In this document: positions 45,606 to 56,767 of the stretch, in pieces
Layout: every line of letters begins with the position of its first letter
Numbering within the stretch: position 1 is the first letter of the stretch
Assembly (NCBI RefSeq): GCF_024362695.1
Contig: NC_065408.1
Span: forward strand, 10,168,001 to 10,232,000
Direction of reading: 5' to 3'
Length of the DNA: 64,000 bases
Source: Pectinophora gossypiella
Taxonomy: Eukaryota > Arthropoda > Insecta > Lepidoptera > Gelechiidae
The notes under the pieces: generated by a model
Database searches by the model: none
Told to the model about the DNA's origin: nothing
Seen by the model: only the letters and a program-made list of their open reading frames with translations
Position numbers and translations under genes: made by a program

Positions 45606-46894
45606 CCTTATTTTATCTATGATCATTTAGAAGGGTTATTTATTCTCTTTAAGGTACTTACCTATAAAGTATTTCTATGTAAGTATATACACTATACAGT
45701 ATAGTAGGTTGTTATACGTCGTATAGACATCCGTCTATACTAAGCCATCCGTCCAATATTAAAGGTACAAGACATTTTTCTCGTAATATTAGCATTTTAG
45801 TCACTGCAGATTTAGCTTAATTACGTATTTTATCTTAATATTTCTCATTTCTTAAATAGGTATAATTAGTAAAGTCTATAGAGCAAACGTTTTTCTAAAT
45901 TGTACACGTGCTTACCTTTTATTTACACTCACAGTCTATTTCTAGCTTGTATTTGTATATTACTATTAATTAAATGTGTTCAAAAATAGGTAAACAGATA
46001 GACCGAAATGAAAAATAAATAATGGTAAAATGGTTATTTAGATCTATTTTGGAGAAATCTGAGATTCAAACTGTTTTGCTCTCGAACATTAATAAATGAT
46101 TAAAATGAGATTAAGAATGTATTTATCATCTATATCAGTAAAAGGCTTTTATTTTATATACCGACAGCAAAATAATTCAGTAGACGACAGACACAGAACC
46201 AGAAAAAACATACTTACATCAAGAATAACGAGTTTTCAATTTATTTTACTTAAATAAAATATTTTTTTATTTAATTTCCCAAGCGTATTTCAACTCGGCT
46301 TTATTAATGAACAACTTGCATTAAGGTCTAATGCGAGACTAACGAAAATAAAAATATCGTCTGCAGTATCTGTCGCGATTATTTCAGTACATTAAGCTCT
46401 CTCTGAATTCTATTTTAAATTTTATTTTCTGTGTTTGTACACTTTATCTCTTTTGAATTTAAGACGGGGTCAGTCGTGCGCGAGCAACAGCTTGGAACAT
46501 GCCTTTTTCTCACTAAATCTCATTCAAACACAGACTATGTAAAATGTATTTTTGATTCATAACGTTTTCGTTTTAAGATACATTCTCGTTTGGGGAACGT
46601 TTTGTCGGTGACCTATATTTGTCTCTATTTTGAGTAGTTGATATTCAAGTAGACAATTGCGTCATTTATTGTGTAAATATTAACTCGATAAATAGGTCTG
46701 TTAACAAGAATTAAATACGGCAATGGTTACCCCAACCTTCTACAAAGCCTAGTTTACTTTTAATTTTCAACATAGACAAAACTTATCTTTTAGTAATTGA
46801 CAAAGGAACTTAGTCTAGAAGTAACAGTTACCCCATCTTACAGCTAATATTAGCAAGCAGGCCTTTTCAAGCATATTATTTCTTCTATATTCTT
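45606..46894. other. unassigned AT-rich DNA
   Basis: No exon or repeat family was recognised. Confidence 0.4.
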
Positions 46895-47190
46895 GCTTCT
46901 CACTTTGAGGTCACAGGTTCGAATCCAGCACAGCCCTAAACCAATGATTGTCGAATTTGTTTTCGCATTCATGTTTGGATCATAAATTATTATCACGTGC
47001 TCAGCGGTGTAGGAAAACATCGTGAGGAATCCTACATTCTTGAGAAATGCATTTTTGGAGGTATGTGGCATAACCTGTATTGGGCTGGTTTTCCTTTCGC
47101 GGGTTGGAAGGTCAGACAGGCAGTCGCTTCTGTAAAAAACAGGACCAGTCAAATCTTCAGGTTAGGTAAGCGGACCTTGTGAAAAACGCT
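46895..47190 (+). repeat. SINE family C, near full length
   Basis: The B-box-like GGTTCGAATCC lies at 46917-46927. Then ATTGTCGAATTTGTTTTCGC, CGTGCTCAGCGGTGTAGGAA, CAGGCAGTCGCTTCTGTAAA and TCTTCAGGTTAGGTAAGCGG. The box suggests a tRNA-derived head. Confidence 0.85.
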
Positions 47191-47812
47191 AGTAGCTAAT
47201 GCTGATGATAATGCGATAGATGACTGATGACTGGCTAGATAGCATCCGAATGTTTCAAATTACATAACTCAAAATTCTGTCAGCGCGTACGATTCTGAAG
47301 TGAAGTTGTGAATGAAGAACTGATGTGCTTTCAGCTTAATACAACAAAATGTTTGTGAACGGTCCTCTGGATGTATTGTTTAAAAACCTTTCAATGTTTT
47401 AACCAAATAGATATCGGGCCGGTTTAAATCAAAGAGAATGGGTGTCGAACCAAAATTTATTAGGTTATTACCCCTCTTTAGGCCGTGAATCGCAGCCCTT
47501 GACTCGTGGGTCTTAGTGATTAATCAGTCTTACAAATTCGTAACACGAACTGTGATGGAGAGCGTTCGTTCGTTGCGAGTTCGCATTCCCCACAGAAATC
47601 TCTGAGTTGGGTGTGGGGTGAATATAGAGAACCGAACTCCAATTAACTCTCTTCATTTGATGGTTGTAATTATCATATCCATTGCTTCTGCGTCAGAGCG
47701 TCAATAGCTGTGTTTTTGCTTCAAGTCATCCCTTTAGGCAATACGGTTAGGCAAGTCCTTAACTAAATTTTAGCTAAATTGTTATTAAAAACTAAACGCC
47801 AGGTCCTATCGA
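47191..47812. other. unassigned DNA
   Basis: No exon or repeat family was recognised. Confidence 0.35.
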
Positions 47813-48064
47813 CTCGTCCGTTCGATCGCACCACGATTTTTTTTTATTTCTTGTTAATTCGATTTGTGCGACAAATCGAACTCTAAAGTCCTCATAATTC
47901 GATTATCGAACTACTGGGACAATTATGTTTCCTAGAAATCCGATCGTTCGTACAAAATGATCTATAACTGCTAGTCCGATAGTAGGACTACAAGACTTTG
48001 AAACGTCCTTATTATCCGATCAATCGAATCAGCAGGAAATAAAAAAATATCGTGGCCCTATCGA
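47813..48064. mobile_element. MITE-like inverted-repeat element
   Basis: CCACGATTTTTTTTTATTTC, then TTGTTAATTCGAT, on the left is mirrored by ATCGAATCAGCAGGAAATAA, then AAAAATATCGTGG, on the right. The octamer CCTATCGA occurs at both outer edges (47805-47812, 48057-48064), but it may be part of the inverted repeat, not a target duplication. Confidence 0.6.
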
Positions 48065-48384
48065 TTAGACATTTCAGTACGACCACGTGGCCTAAGGAGA
48101 ATTAACTCGATATATCGAAAGAGTGAAATTGATATAGTTCAAACGATTAAACACAGTTTGTTCTTTTCTCAAAAACTGAACAAGTGAAAACCGGCGATCA
48201 AGACCTCCATTATAAAAAAAAACAGTTTTCTTAGAGCGAATCTCAAGTTACCTTCAATTAATTAGTGAGCGGAACTTGAAATTGTATTTGTAAAACCGTT
48301 TTAAATACAAAATCTGTTTTGCGGCTCCATAGACTTATTTTATATCTGTTAAATCTAAGCTCTGAAATAACGATTTTATAGCGT

Positions 48385-48540
48385 AGTCTTCTCTTCTATC
48401 GTGTAGGCTAAGAGGTGGATTACCATACTCGGAACTCTGGTGTCAGGGTTAGTTATGCACCGCCAGAAGCCCCTGATATGGCTTATCTAACGACGACGTC
48501 CTCACATTAGTAAGTAGTAACCGGGAGCAACGGCAAAATC
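48385..48540 (-). repeat. SINE family D copy
   Basis: CTTCTCTTCTATCGTGTAGG, AACTCTGGTGTCAGGGTTAG, then GTAAGTAGTAACCGGGAGCA. More diverged than the copy at 32130. Confidence 0.75.
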
Positions 48541-49190
48541 TTACTTTTTTTAAGATTGGTAAGTAAATAAAGATATTAATATTTTTTAATGCCGATATTA
48601 CTAGTAGAGGTAAGCGTGCTAGGCAGCAGACGCAGCCGAAAATGTAATAACTTCCCCACATCAATACAGATGATACTTACAGCTTGCTTTTTGTCTTGCT
48701 AACAGTGGTGTAATAATATAATATGTTAATATTATATTACAGTACACAAAACTCAAACAAACATAGCCTAATTTTCTAACCAATTTAAATGTAAACCGTT
48801 TTGGAAACTTGAAATCCAATTGAGTAGCTATCTATTAATATTATATCTATTTTTGTTGTAACAAGACGTTATCATAAAATCAACAAGGGCTCTTTTGTGG
48901 AAAATGTCAAAGCCCCGTTTACACCATAGATCAATAACTGGTACTGATATGAATAATTAACGTGCCGCTACATTATAAACATGGATAGGTTTAATGACAG
49001 TCTAGTATCGATTTACTTACCATTGTGACGTACAATCAATGTATATTTCGAGCAGGTTCGGTAAAAGAGAAATAAATACATGACATGTAGCAACTATACT
49101 TAATTATGATGATGATGATGCTTCACAGTCGATTTAAACCACAGCGACAGCAGCTGGTGGACTCACTGACGGATGTCATTCAAGAACTTG
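48541..49190. other. unassigned AT-rich DNA
   Basis: No exon. There is an AT-rich near-palindrome at about 48710-48741. Confidence 0.4.
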
Positions 49191-49194
49191 GAAA

Positions 49195-49505
49195 GTCTAC
49201 TCTCTGGTGTGCTCTGTGATGGCTCGTATAGCCAATTTTATGCGAAACCTACGCACACATCAGCACGCCGCCTACGTAATTATAGGTGATTGCTGCATGT
49301 GGTCGGGCTTTCAGATCATCACGTTTTCTGTCCAGATCTGATATTCTTTCTTCTTCGAAGTCAGACACCTTTTCTTGGACAAGGCGTCTCCACTGCCGGC
49401 GCTGGCTTGCTTGCGCCTCCCAGCATGGGGGCTCAATGTGGCACCGTTTCATGTGCCTTTTCAGAACGTCCTTGTAACGCATGTATTGGCCATCGCATTT
49501 TCGTT
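49195..49505 (-). pseudogene. LINE reverse-transcriptase C-terminus with decayed zinc finger
   Basis: The - strand reads RYKDVLKRHMKRCHIEPPCW, then EAQASQRRQWRRLVQEKV and ARPHAAITYNYVGGVLMCA, where a TAG stops the frame at the second-cysteine region. Beyond the stop the same frame continues with HKIGYTSHHRAHQR. The block is the C-terminal region of an insect non-LTR polyprotein that normally closes with a C2H2-like finger; here the finger is broken by the stop. A Daphne/R1-type family is possible. Confidence 0.85.
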
Positions 49506-49582
49506 AAATACAGCTTGATTAGAATGACCCCAGTACAGAAAGATAGTATATAGTTTAGTGCGCAAGAGACATAAACATACAT

Positions 49583-49780
49583 GACATAAACAGCCTACAA
49601 ACGTCCCACTGCTGGGCACAGACCTCCCCTCGATAAACCGGGGGGGTATATAACATACTCAGCTGGTTGGTGGAGGCGTTTTAAGACTAATACCAACGGA
49701 TCAACCGCTTAAAGTGCCCTCCAAAACACATAATCATCTTTTTCGGATAATCAAGTGATTCAAGCCAACGAAAGAGACAT
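49583..49780 (-). repeat. SINE family A 3' part
   Basis: ACATAAACAGCCTACAAACG, CCCACTGCTGGGCACAGACC, TCGATAAACCGGGGGGGTAT, then ACCGCTTAAAGTGCCCTCC. The 5' tRNA-like head is missing. Confidence 0.8.
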
Positions 49781-50052
49781 TAGAAAAATGAATTGTTTTG
49801 ACAGCTGTCATACTAAATAAGCTATATTTCATGCAATATACGCGTCATATACGCGTAGGTAAATGTACGTATATATTTTGGCCCAAGTGATTAATGCGGT
49901 CATTATGTGAATTATGTCTAGTACTATCGGGCAATGTGATTAATTACTATCTAAACTTCATTATGTATCACATTTCCCGGGCATTATTATATTGTTACTT
50001 GTCAATAGAGTATTTTCATTATAAAGCTATTTTTTTAGATTGATAATAAGTT
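49781..50052. other. unassigned AT-rich DNA
   Basis: Nothing was recognised. Confidence 0.4.
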
Positions 50053-50290
50053 AAATCATCATCATCTCCCTAGCATTATTCCGTTATTCACAGGGTCCGC
50101 TTACTTAACGTGAAGATTTGACAGGTCCGGTTTTTTACAGATGCGATTGCCTGTCTAACCTTCCTACACGCGAAGGGTAAACCAGCCCAATACAGGTCCT
50201 AACCTGTGTGTGACCTATCACATACCTCCGAAAATGCATTTCTCGGGAATGTGGGTTTCCTCACGATGTTTTTCTTCACCGCTGAGCTTA
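50053..50290 (-). repeat. SINE family C copy
   Basis: (ATC)n tail at 50056, then ACAGGGTCCGCTTACTTAAC, TTGACAGGTCCGGTTTTTTA, CCTCACGATGTTTTTCTTCA and CCGCTGAGC. Confidence 0.85.
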
Positions 50291-50295
50291 TTTAC

Positions 50296-50495
50296 TACAT
50301 ACATAAACTCACGCCCGTAATCCCTAATGGGGTGGGCAGAGCCACAAGTAATCAAAGACAACTTGCAGTCACTGTTGATACGATGTCGTAAGCTGGATAT
50401 GATGAACCTTATGGTGATAAGGGATCAGCCTATCGAATATAACATTAGTCCATCATGTTAGATGACACAATCCCTCTGTCGGTTTTTACGACATG
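50296..50495 (+). repeat. dispersed repeat, TGGGCAGAG / GGATATGATG family, longest copy
   Basis: ACATAAACTCACGCCCGTAA, TCCCTAATGGGGTGGGCAGA, GTAATCAAAGACAACTTGCA, GGATATGATGAACC. It abuts the family C SINE directly and joins the parts seen singly at 1679 and 14313. Confidence 0.65.
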
Positions 50496-50499
50496 CCCG

Positions 50500-51096
50500 G
50501 GAAGACAAGCAGCTGAACGTTTTCTATGTTTTTTATTTGCTCCCAGAACAGCATAGAAGCAATATACGATAGCAATATATAAGCAATATATAGATTTAAT
50601 AATACGTTAAATGACATTACTTCATAAAAATGTTATTATGCCTTGAATGTGTAATGTCCGGTCAATATGATTAATTGAATTATTATTATCAAATTGCCCT
50701 CTCATATTCGCCATTATACTTTGTCCATAACATATTACAAAACAAATATACATAGTAGGTAGAAAATTATATAAAAAACCGTGCATCTAAAGAATTTTTA
50801 TTTATAAGAACCGTAGAGTTCTCATAATAAACCAGTCAAGAGCATATCGGACACTCCCAAGTCCTCAAATCTATATTACTGCAGTACTTTGTAGTTCAAC
50901 AGTTAAAGTGGACGAACGTGTTGTTTTCTTTATAATTTTAATTATTTAATTGTTCCCCTTTTCCACTACGATCAGCCTGAACGAATCAACTAAAGCAGAA
51001 CGGAAGTCGATTGAGATAGTTGTTCTACCGCAGCAACGAATTAATTAGATAAGCAAGCAAATGACTGTGGCGGACCAACTAGTTCCGCGTATAACA
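50500..51096. other. unassigned AT-rich DNA
   Basis: Nothing was recognised apart from short AAGCAATATA repetitions near 50560-50600. Confidence 0.4.
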
Positions 51097-51098
51097 TA

Positions 51099-51329
51099 TA
51101 CAGGCTGTTAGTGACATCGTAACGAATACTCAGGGGGAAGATTCAGACCATGATCCTGAGTTAATATCAAGTGGAATTTTCCGTCGCAAAATTCATGTAT
51201 TTTTTTGAGCTTTTATTAATTTATTTTCAATTTATACTTTTGCGACGGAAATTTCACTTAATATCAACTCAGAATCATGGTCTGAATCATCCCTCAAAGT
51301 TTTCGTCACGATGTTACTAATACCCTGTA
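51099..51329. mobile_element. MITE, ~100-bp inverted repeats, TA target site
   Basis: The 231-bp element starts TACAGGCTGTTAGTGACATC and ends GATGTTACTAATACCCTGTA. The arms pair over about 100 bases (ATTCAGACCATGATCCTGAG / CTCAGAATCATGGTCTGAAT and TTCCGTCGCAAAA / TTTTGCGACGGAA). It is flanked by TA on both sides, as expected of Tc1/mariner-type insertion. It has no coding capacity. Confidence 0.88.
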
Positions 51330-52570
51330 TAGAAGGCGTTTATCGACGCCTGAAACGCGCTAAAGAAATTTTCACAGCGCGACGCACATATACATCTGGC
51401 TACCTAATAACGGTTAAGACCGTTGTTAGATCTTTGATCCAGAGTCACATGACGGTCGCAGACAGAAAGACATATTTCGTAGCGTAACACAGATTACTTG
51501 TTTTAATAGTAACTTACCGAGAGTTGACTACGGTAACCCAAAAGTTTGACTTGAGTTAGGTATAAAGACGTTAGGGATCGCAAATTAACATAAAGGGTCG
51601 TTTTTATTAACGACTAAAGGCGCGCCCGTCGAAAAATATCCTACTCGGACTTCTGAGGAAAAGAAAGTCGTAATTTCACTTTGAAAACTAAATATTTTTA
51701 GGTACATTCAAAGAGCAAAAGTTCAGTCACTAAGCTCAGCGAATTAATTGTAAACAAGGATGAAATTATAAACCATTAGTTGTCATAATTATAAAATTTA
51801 TCTTTTTGTAGATGTTTTTGGTCTATTACAGAAACGACGTGTAACCAGGAGGTCTTAAGTGCAACCAGTTGTTAATTTATTACTTTGCAAGAAACTGATT
51901 GTACAGTTGCAGCTTATCGTACCTAACTAGACTTTCGATTAATTAGAAGAAATATTAAAAAAAGAAGAAAAATTACTTATATTATTTTTTGCTCTGACCA
52001 TACTCACATAATATTCGTTGAAAACCACTTAAAAATAATTAAATGAAATAAATCCTCTGACGCAAACATGTAATAATGGTTTCAATATTTTTTTTAATTT
52101 TATATGTTCAGTAATGAGACAAAATAACGAGTGGTCAAAACCTGGTTATAGTGTTCTAAAATAGTTACTCAAAATGTCATTAGCTTGAAAATAGTGTTGT
52201 TTGAAATAGTTGATGGGGGTACAACATTTAACATTTGAAACATTAAAAACAAAAAGAAATCTTTATTTAGCCTAAAATGGTTTTTGGTGATAGTTTGTTT
52301 TTGCTAATAAGGTGGTGATGGTAGTGGTAACTTTTTTATGGCTGATTCCTGGTAGTGGTTGCCTAAAAAGAATTGCTTCAGAACAAAAAGTCCGCCCATT
52401 TATACTGTTACTAATTATTTTATAAATGTTTGTATGTTTTGGAATAAAGGTGATCAAATCAAATCAAATTTACCTTATTGCACAGAACTACAACAATCAG
52501 ACGTAACACATGAATACAGTATAATTAAGTTGATTTGGTTATTAATTCGAGAGAAGAACAAATTGTTTCA
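51330..52570. other. unassigned AT-rich DNA
   Basis: A GGTGATCAAATCAAATCAAA run near 52449, preceded by GGAATAAA, looks like the end of a LINE. No exon was seen. Confidence 0.4.
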
Positions 52571-52584
52571 TTTAACGCATATGA

Positions 52585-52810
52585 CTTTCAAACAATTGTA
52601 GTAAATAAAGGCGATACTAAGAAATCTAAATACTTAAGAAACTGTAACAACTATATTTATCTACTATAGTGTAAGTTGTCTGTAGAAAGTGTAGAGAAAG
52701 ACTGCACTTTCACCCGCAGCCGTTGTCCGTGCTTGTAGAAATGGGGCATGGAGCAAACTCTATACTCTAGAAGAACTATCTCGGCATAGAGTTTTTAAAA
52801 TTGCTCCTAT
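52585..52810 (+). repeat. structured repeat J, copy 1
   Basis: Aligns with 56974-57182: AGTAAATAAAGGCGATA, AAGAAATCTA, TTAAGAAACTGTAAC, AAGTGT and GGAGCAA words in the same order. Pairable words GAAAGTG (52685-52691) with CACTTTC (52705-52711) and GGAGCAA (52750-52756) with TTGCTCC (52801-52807) are kept in both copies. Identity is unknown. Confidence 0.7.
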
Positions 52811-52811
52811 C

Positions 52812-53168
52812 TCTCTCCCTAGCGTTATACCATTTTTCACAGGGTCCGATTACCTAACCTGAAGATTTGACGGGTCCAGTTATTTACAGAAGCGACTGCT
52901 TATCTGACCTTCCAACCCGCGAAGAGAAAACCAGCCTAATTCAGGTTAGATCACATATCTCCAAAACATTTTTCTAGGATTTTTTTTGCGTGTATGAAGC
53001 GATTGATGAATGTGGAGGAAGCAAGAGAAGTGTGTCAGGATCGAAGCAAATGGAATTCTATAGTCTCTGCTTACCCCGGTGGGAAATAGGCGTGAGTTTA
53101 TGTATGTATGTATATTTCTCGGAAATGTGGGTTTTCTCACGATGTTTTCCTTCACCGCTGAGCACTTA
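52812..53168 (-). repeat. SINE family C copy split by a LINE insertion
   Basis: The family C sequence runs from CTCCCTAGCGTTATACC to CAAAACATTTTTCTAGGA at about 52979, and resumes at ATTTCTCGGAAATGTGGG near 53113, up to CTTCACCGCTGAGCAC. The interruption at 52981-53112 is a LINE fragment. Confidence 0.85.
52985..53112 (+). mobile_element. LINE 3'-end insertion nested in a SINE
   Basis: GTGTATGAAGCGATTGATGA, TGTGGAGGAAGCAAGAGAAG, TGTCAGGATCGAAGCAAATG and a GTATGTATGTAT tail match 690-968 and 26455-26745. The edges ATTTTTCTAGGA and ATATTTCTCGGA are probably an aged 12-bp target duplication. Confidence 0.8.
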
Positions 53169-53278
53169 ATAAACTTATTATTCTGTCCATTTCCCCATAG
53201 CTACTTTCTATTCTTGCAATACTTATTTCAAAGTATTCAAGTTTTTAATCCACTGAATGAAGTGCCCACAGAATAGAG

Positions 53279-53352
53279 TGGTGCAGAATACTCCATACCC
53301 CCTCCGGCTGTTTGAGGGGAGGCCTGTACCAAGCAGTGGGACGTAATGTATA
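53279..53352 (+). repeat. SINE family A tail
   Basis: GTGGTGCAGAATACTCCATA, CCCCCTCCGGCTGTTTGAGG, GGAGGCCTGTACCAAGCAGT. Truncated at the 5' end. Confidence 0.75.
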
Positions 53353-53398
53353 CGTATTGCCAGTAACAGTGTTATATTTTTTTAATGAAGTCCATTCA

Positions 53399-55553
53399 TC
53401 TATACTTATAATAAATCTGTAGAGAGGTCAATTCTGTACATTAAATATTTTTTCAAAATAACTATCAGGGGGTGATAAGTGGTCGATACTGATGCCAAAA
53501 ATGCAATCAGTAAATTTTTTGTCTGTCTGTCTATCTGTCTGTCTGTCTGTCTGTATGTTCCTTATAGAAACAAAAACTACTGGACGGATTTTAATGAAAC
53601 TTGGTACAATTATTCTTCACACTTCTGGACAGGTTATAGTATACTTTTCATCACGCTACAATCAATAGGAGCAGAGTAGTGAAGGGAAATCCTTTTGTAT
53701 GAAAAATCTAAACCACTCAAGTTAGACGTTTGAAATTTGGCATGCAGGTACCTTAGATACCGTAGAGGTGCACTAAGAAAGGAATTCCCAAAATTCCCAC
53801 GGGAACGGGAATTAGCGGGAAAATCCTTTTGTATGAAAAATCTAAACCACTCAAGTTAGACGTTTGAAATTTGGCATGTAGGTACCTTAGATGCCGTAGA
53901 GGTAAACTAAGAAAGGAATTTCCGAAATTCCCACGGGAACGGGAATTAGCGGGAAAATCCTTTTATATGAAAAAACTAAACCACTCAAGTTAGACGTTTG
54001 AAATATGGCATGCAGATACCTTAGGTACCGTAGAGGTGCACTAAGAAAGGAATTTCCGAAATTCCCACGAGAACGGGAATTAGCGGGAAAATCCTTTTGT
54101 ATGAAAAATCTAAACCACTCAAGTTAGACGTTTGAAATTTGGCATGCAGATACCTTAAGTACCGTAGAGGTGCACTAAGAAAGGAATTCCCGAAATTCCT
54201 ACGAGAACGGGAATTAGCGGGACAATCCTTTTGTATGAAAAATCTAAACCATTCAAGTTAGATGTTTGAAATTTGTCATGCAGGTACCTTAGATACCGTA
54301 GAGGTGTACTAAGAAAGGAATTCCCGAAATTCCCACGGGAACGGGAATTAGCGGGAAAATCCTTTTGTATGAAAAATCTAAACCACTCAAATTAGACGTT
54401 TGAAATTTGGTATGCAGATACCTTAAGTACCGTAGAGGTGCACTAAGAAAGGAATTCCCGAAATTCCCACGAGAACGGGAATTAGCAGGAAAATCCTTTT
54501 GTATGAAAAATCTAAGCCACTCAAGTTAGACGTTTGAAATTTGTCATGCAGGTACCTTAGGTACCGTAGAGGTGCACTAAGAAAGGAATTCCCGAAATTC
54601 CCACGGGAACGGGAATTAACGGGAAAATCCTTTTGTATGAAAAATCTAAACCATTCAAGTTAGATGTTTGAAATTTGGCTCGCAGGTACCTTAGATACCG
54701 TAGAGGTGCACTAAGAAAGGAATTCCCGAAATTCCTACGGGAACGGGAATTAGCGGGAAAATCCTTTTGTATGAAAAATCTAAACCATTCAAGTTAGACG
54801 TTTGCAATTTGGCATGCAGGTACTTCAGTAAACTTAAAGCTTAGTTGCAACAGGATATTACAAAATTCCCACGGGAACGGTAGTTAGCAGGAAAAAACAT
54901 TTGTATGAAAAAATCAAATCTAAATAAAAGGAGAAACTGACTGACTCAGTGACTGACATATCAACGCATAGCCTGAACGGCTAAACGTAGGCATTTGAAA
55001 TTTGGAAGGGACATAGCTTAGGTGCCGTAGAGGTGCACTAAGAAAGGAATTCCCGGAATTCCCACGGGAACGGAAATTAGCGGGAAAATCCTTTTGTATG
55101 AAAAATCTAAACCGCTTAAGTTAGACGCTTGAAATTTGGCATGCAGGTACCTTAGTTAACTTAAAGCTTAGTTGCAACAGGATATTGCAAAATTCCCATG
55201 GAAACGGGAGTTAGCGGGAAAAAAACATTTGTATGAAAACATAGGCATAGGAACTAAAACATGGACCCTGTAGGGCACAGCAACGTTTAAGGGAAGAGAG
55301 GAAGTGTGTTAAAATTAAAACTCAATGAACAATCAATTAAAAAAAAATCAATTCAATCAATTGATTCAATCTAGCATGCATGCATACCTTAGTAAATATA
55401 AAGTTTATTTTTGGCTGTATTTTGAAAAATGGGAGTTATTGGGAAAAAAATTGTATGAAAAAATCTAAACTGCATAAGTATGCACTCCCACACACACAAA
55501 GATCTCTCTCTTATATAACACGCCACGCGGACGAAGTCGCGGGCAAAAGCTAG
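53399..55553 (+). mobile_element. non-autonomous Helitron, 2155 bp
   Basis: The 5' end TCTATACTTATAATAAATCT is preceded by A. The 3' end has a short hairpin-forming GCGGACGAAGTCGC just before GGGCAAAAGCTAG and is followed by T. Insertion between A and T, a 5' TC, a 3' CTAG and a terminal hairpin are the rules of Helitrons, and these ends match the form I know from Lepidoptera. There is no Rep/helicase ORF. The body holds a (GTCT)n run near 53520, a word TACTGGACGGATTTTAATGA common in such elements, and a 134-bp tandem array. Confidence 0.88.
53685..54838. repeat. 134-bp tandem array inside the Helitron
   Basis: The word CCTTTTGTATG (CCTTTTATATG in the third copy) recurs at 53691, 53825, 53959, 54093, 54227, 54361, 54495, 54629 and 54763, always 134 bases apart: eight full units and a partial ninth without any indel. 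Each unit includes GGAATTCCCGAAATTCCCAC, then GGGAACGGGAATTAGC, which can form a nested hairpin. A diverged copy restarts at 55091, and a 328-bp higher-order repeat links 54836-54905 with 55164-55240. Confidence 0.96.
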
Positions 55554-55734
55554 TGAAAACATATAATGTTCCATAAATGGTAACCGTATTGACAAAACGT
55601 ATCAGAATTATCGCAAATATAAATCCGCTTAGCTCAAACACATATTCTAGTATTTTATTTTCATTCAGCATTTCACCAATTTATTTACCAGAATTAAATG
55701 ATACGGTAAAGCCCCCTTTATAAATATTAGTACA

Positions 55735-56198
55735 AACAAGAACAGTCTATCTACGTCCCACTGTTAGGCACAGGCCTCCCCTCAATCAACCAGATGGGGT
55801 ATAGAGCATACTCCACCACGTTGCTCCACTGCGGATTGATGGAGGTTGTTAGGTTTGAGGTGTAAGGTTCCTAATGACTGTGAGGGCTGGTTTTCTGAGG
55901 CTAAGGCTGAGATTGAAACGTCCAGAAGTATGTAAAACTCACTGAATTTAATTAAAATTCGTACAAAAAATGTTCACACTACAGTAGTTAACAGATGTGT
56001 TTTAACGGCTAGTAGCCGGGACCAACGGCTTAACTTGCCCTCCTACGGACGGAATCATCTTATTTTTTCAGAAAATCACAAAGTCTCACAAAGTGATTTC
56101 GACAACGTCCCCATCGGGAACCAATCCCGACCACCAGATCGTGACGCCTAGCTTAGAGTGTCGCCTAACACTCTAACCATTAAACTACAGAGGCTGTT
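55735..56198 (-). repeat. SINE family A, full length, interrupted by ~140 bp
   Basis: The tail part CCCACTGTTAGGCACAGGCC is followed by the body up to GGATTGATGGAGG near 55850. The body resumes at GTGTTTTAACGGCTAGTAGC (about 55996), and the tRNA-like head ends at GGCTGTTAG (56198). The unrelated stretch of roughly 140 bases between is an insertion. Confidence 0.85.
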
Positions 56199-56764
56199 AG
56201 TCATTATGCTGAATGAGCAACATACTTATTTCTTATGACACGATCAGTATTAAACCGAAGCAAAAATTAATATTAACCTTGAATATTCAAGCTACTTTAT
56301 ATTCATTAAAACACAAAACATAGTCCATTCGAAAACCATATTTACCGAAAATGGACCTACTGAAGAGTTAACGAAAATAATAAACATATTACCCCAGAAG
56401 CAAACAGATTGTACATTTTCATTCTGCATTTTCAACATTTCGTAAAGAGAATTTAATTTAAATAAAATCGAGCCGTAATTGAGTTCTACAAAATGAAAAT
56501 GTTATTACTTAATATTTATTATATTTATTGTAAATCATCAGCATTCCAAATCATTAGTTTTTAAATAATGCAGTTTAGAATAGTAGATACGTAATTTACA
56601 ACATTAAACATGTTATAAGAGCGACCTTAACTTCAATGAAATAAAAATAATTCGAATAAAAATATAGAAAAATTACTAAATTATTTATTTAGCCTAAGGA
56701 GCGTTAAACTGAAATGACTGATCCAGTATTAATATAATAAAAAGAAGGAGAACACAAAATAATT
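56199..56764. other. unassigned AT-rich DNA
   Basis: Nothing was recognised. Confidence 0.4.
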
Positions 56765-56767
56765 ATA

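Noticed and set aside
47805..48064. CCTATCGA direct repeats as a target duplication
   Set aside because: The inverted-repeat similarity appears to extend through these octamers, so they may belong to the element; I did not claim a duplication.
49286..49553. Two + strand ORFs of 63 and 87 residues
   Set aside because: They are shadow frames of the - strand LINE C-terminus at 49195-49505, whose protein is recognisable.
53479..53679. 66-residue ORF
   Set aside because: It lies in the 5' part of the Helitron and includes the (GTCT)n run; it has no Rep or helicase motif.
53685..54838. CRISPR-like appearance of regular repeats
   Set aside because: The whole 134-bp unit is repeated without unique spacers, in a eukaryotic Helitron.
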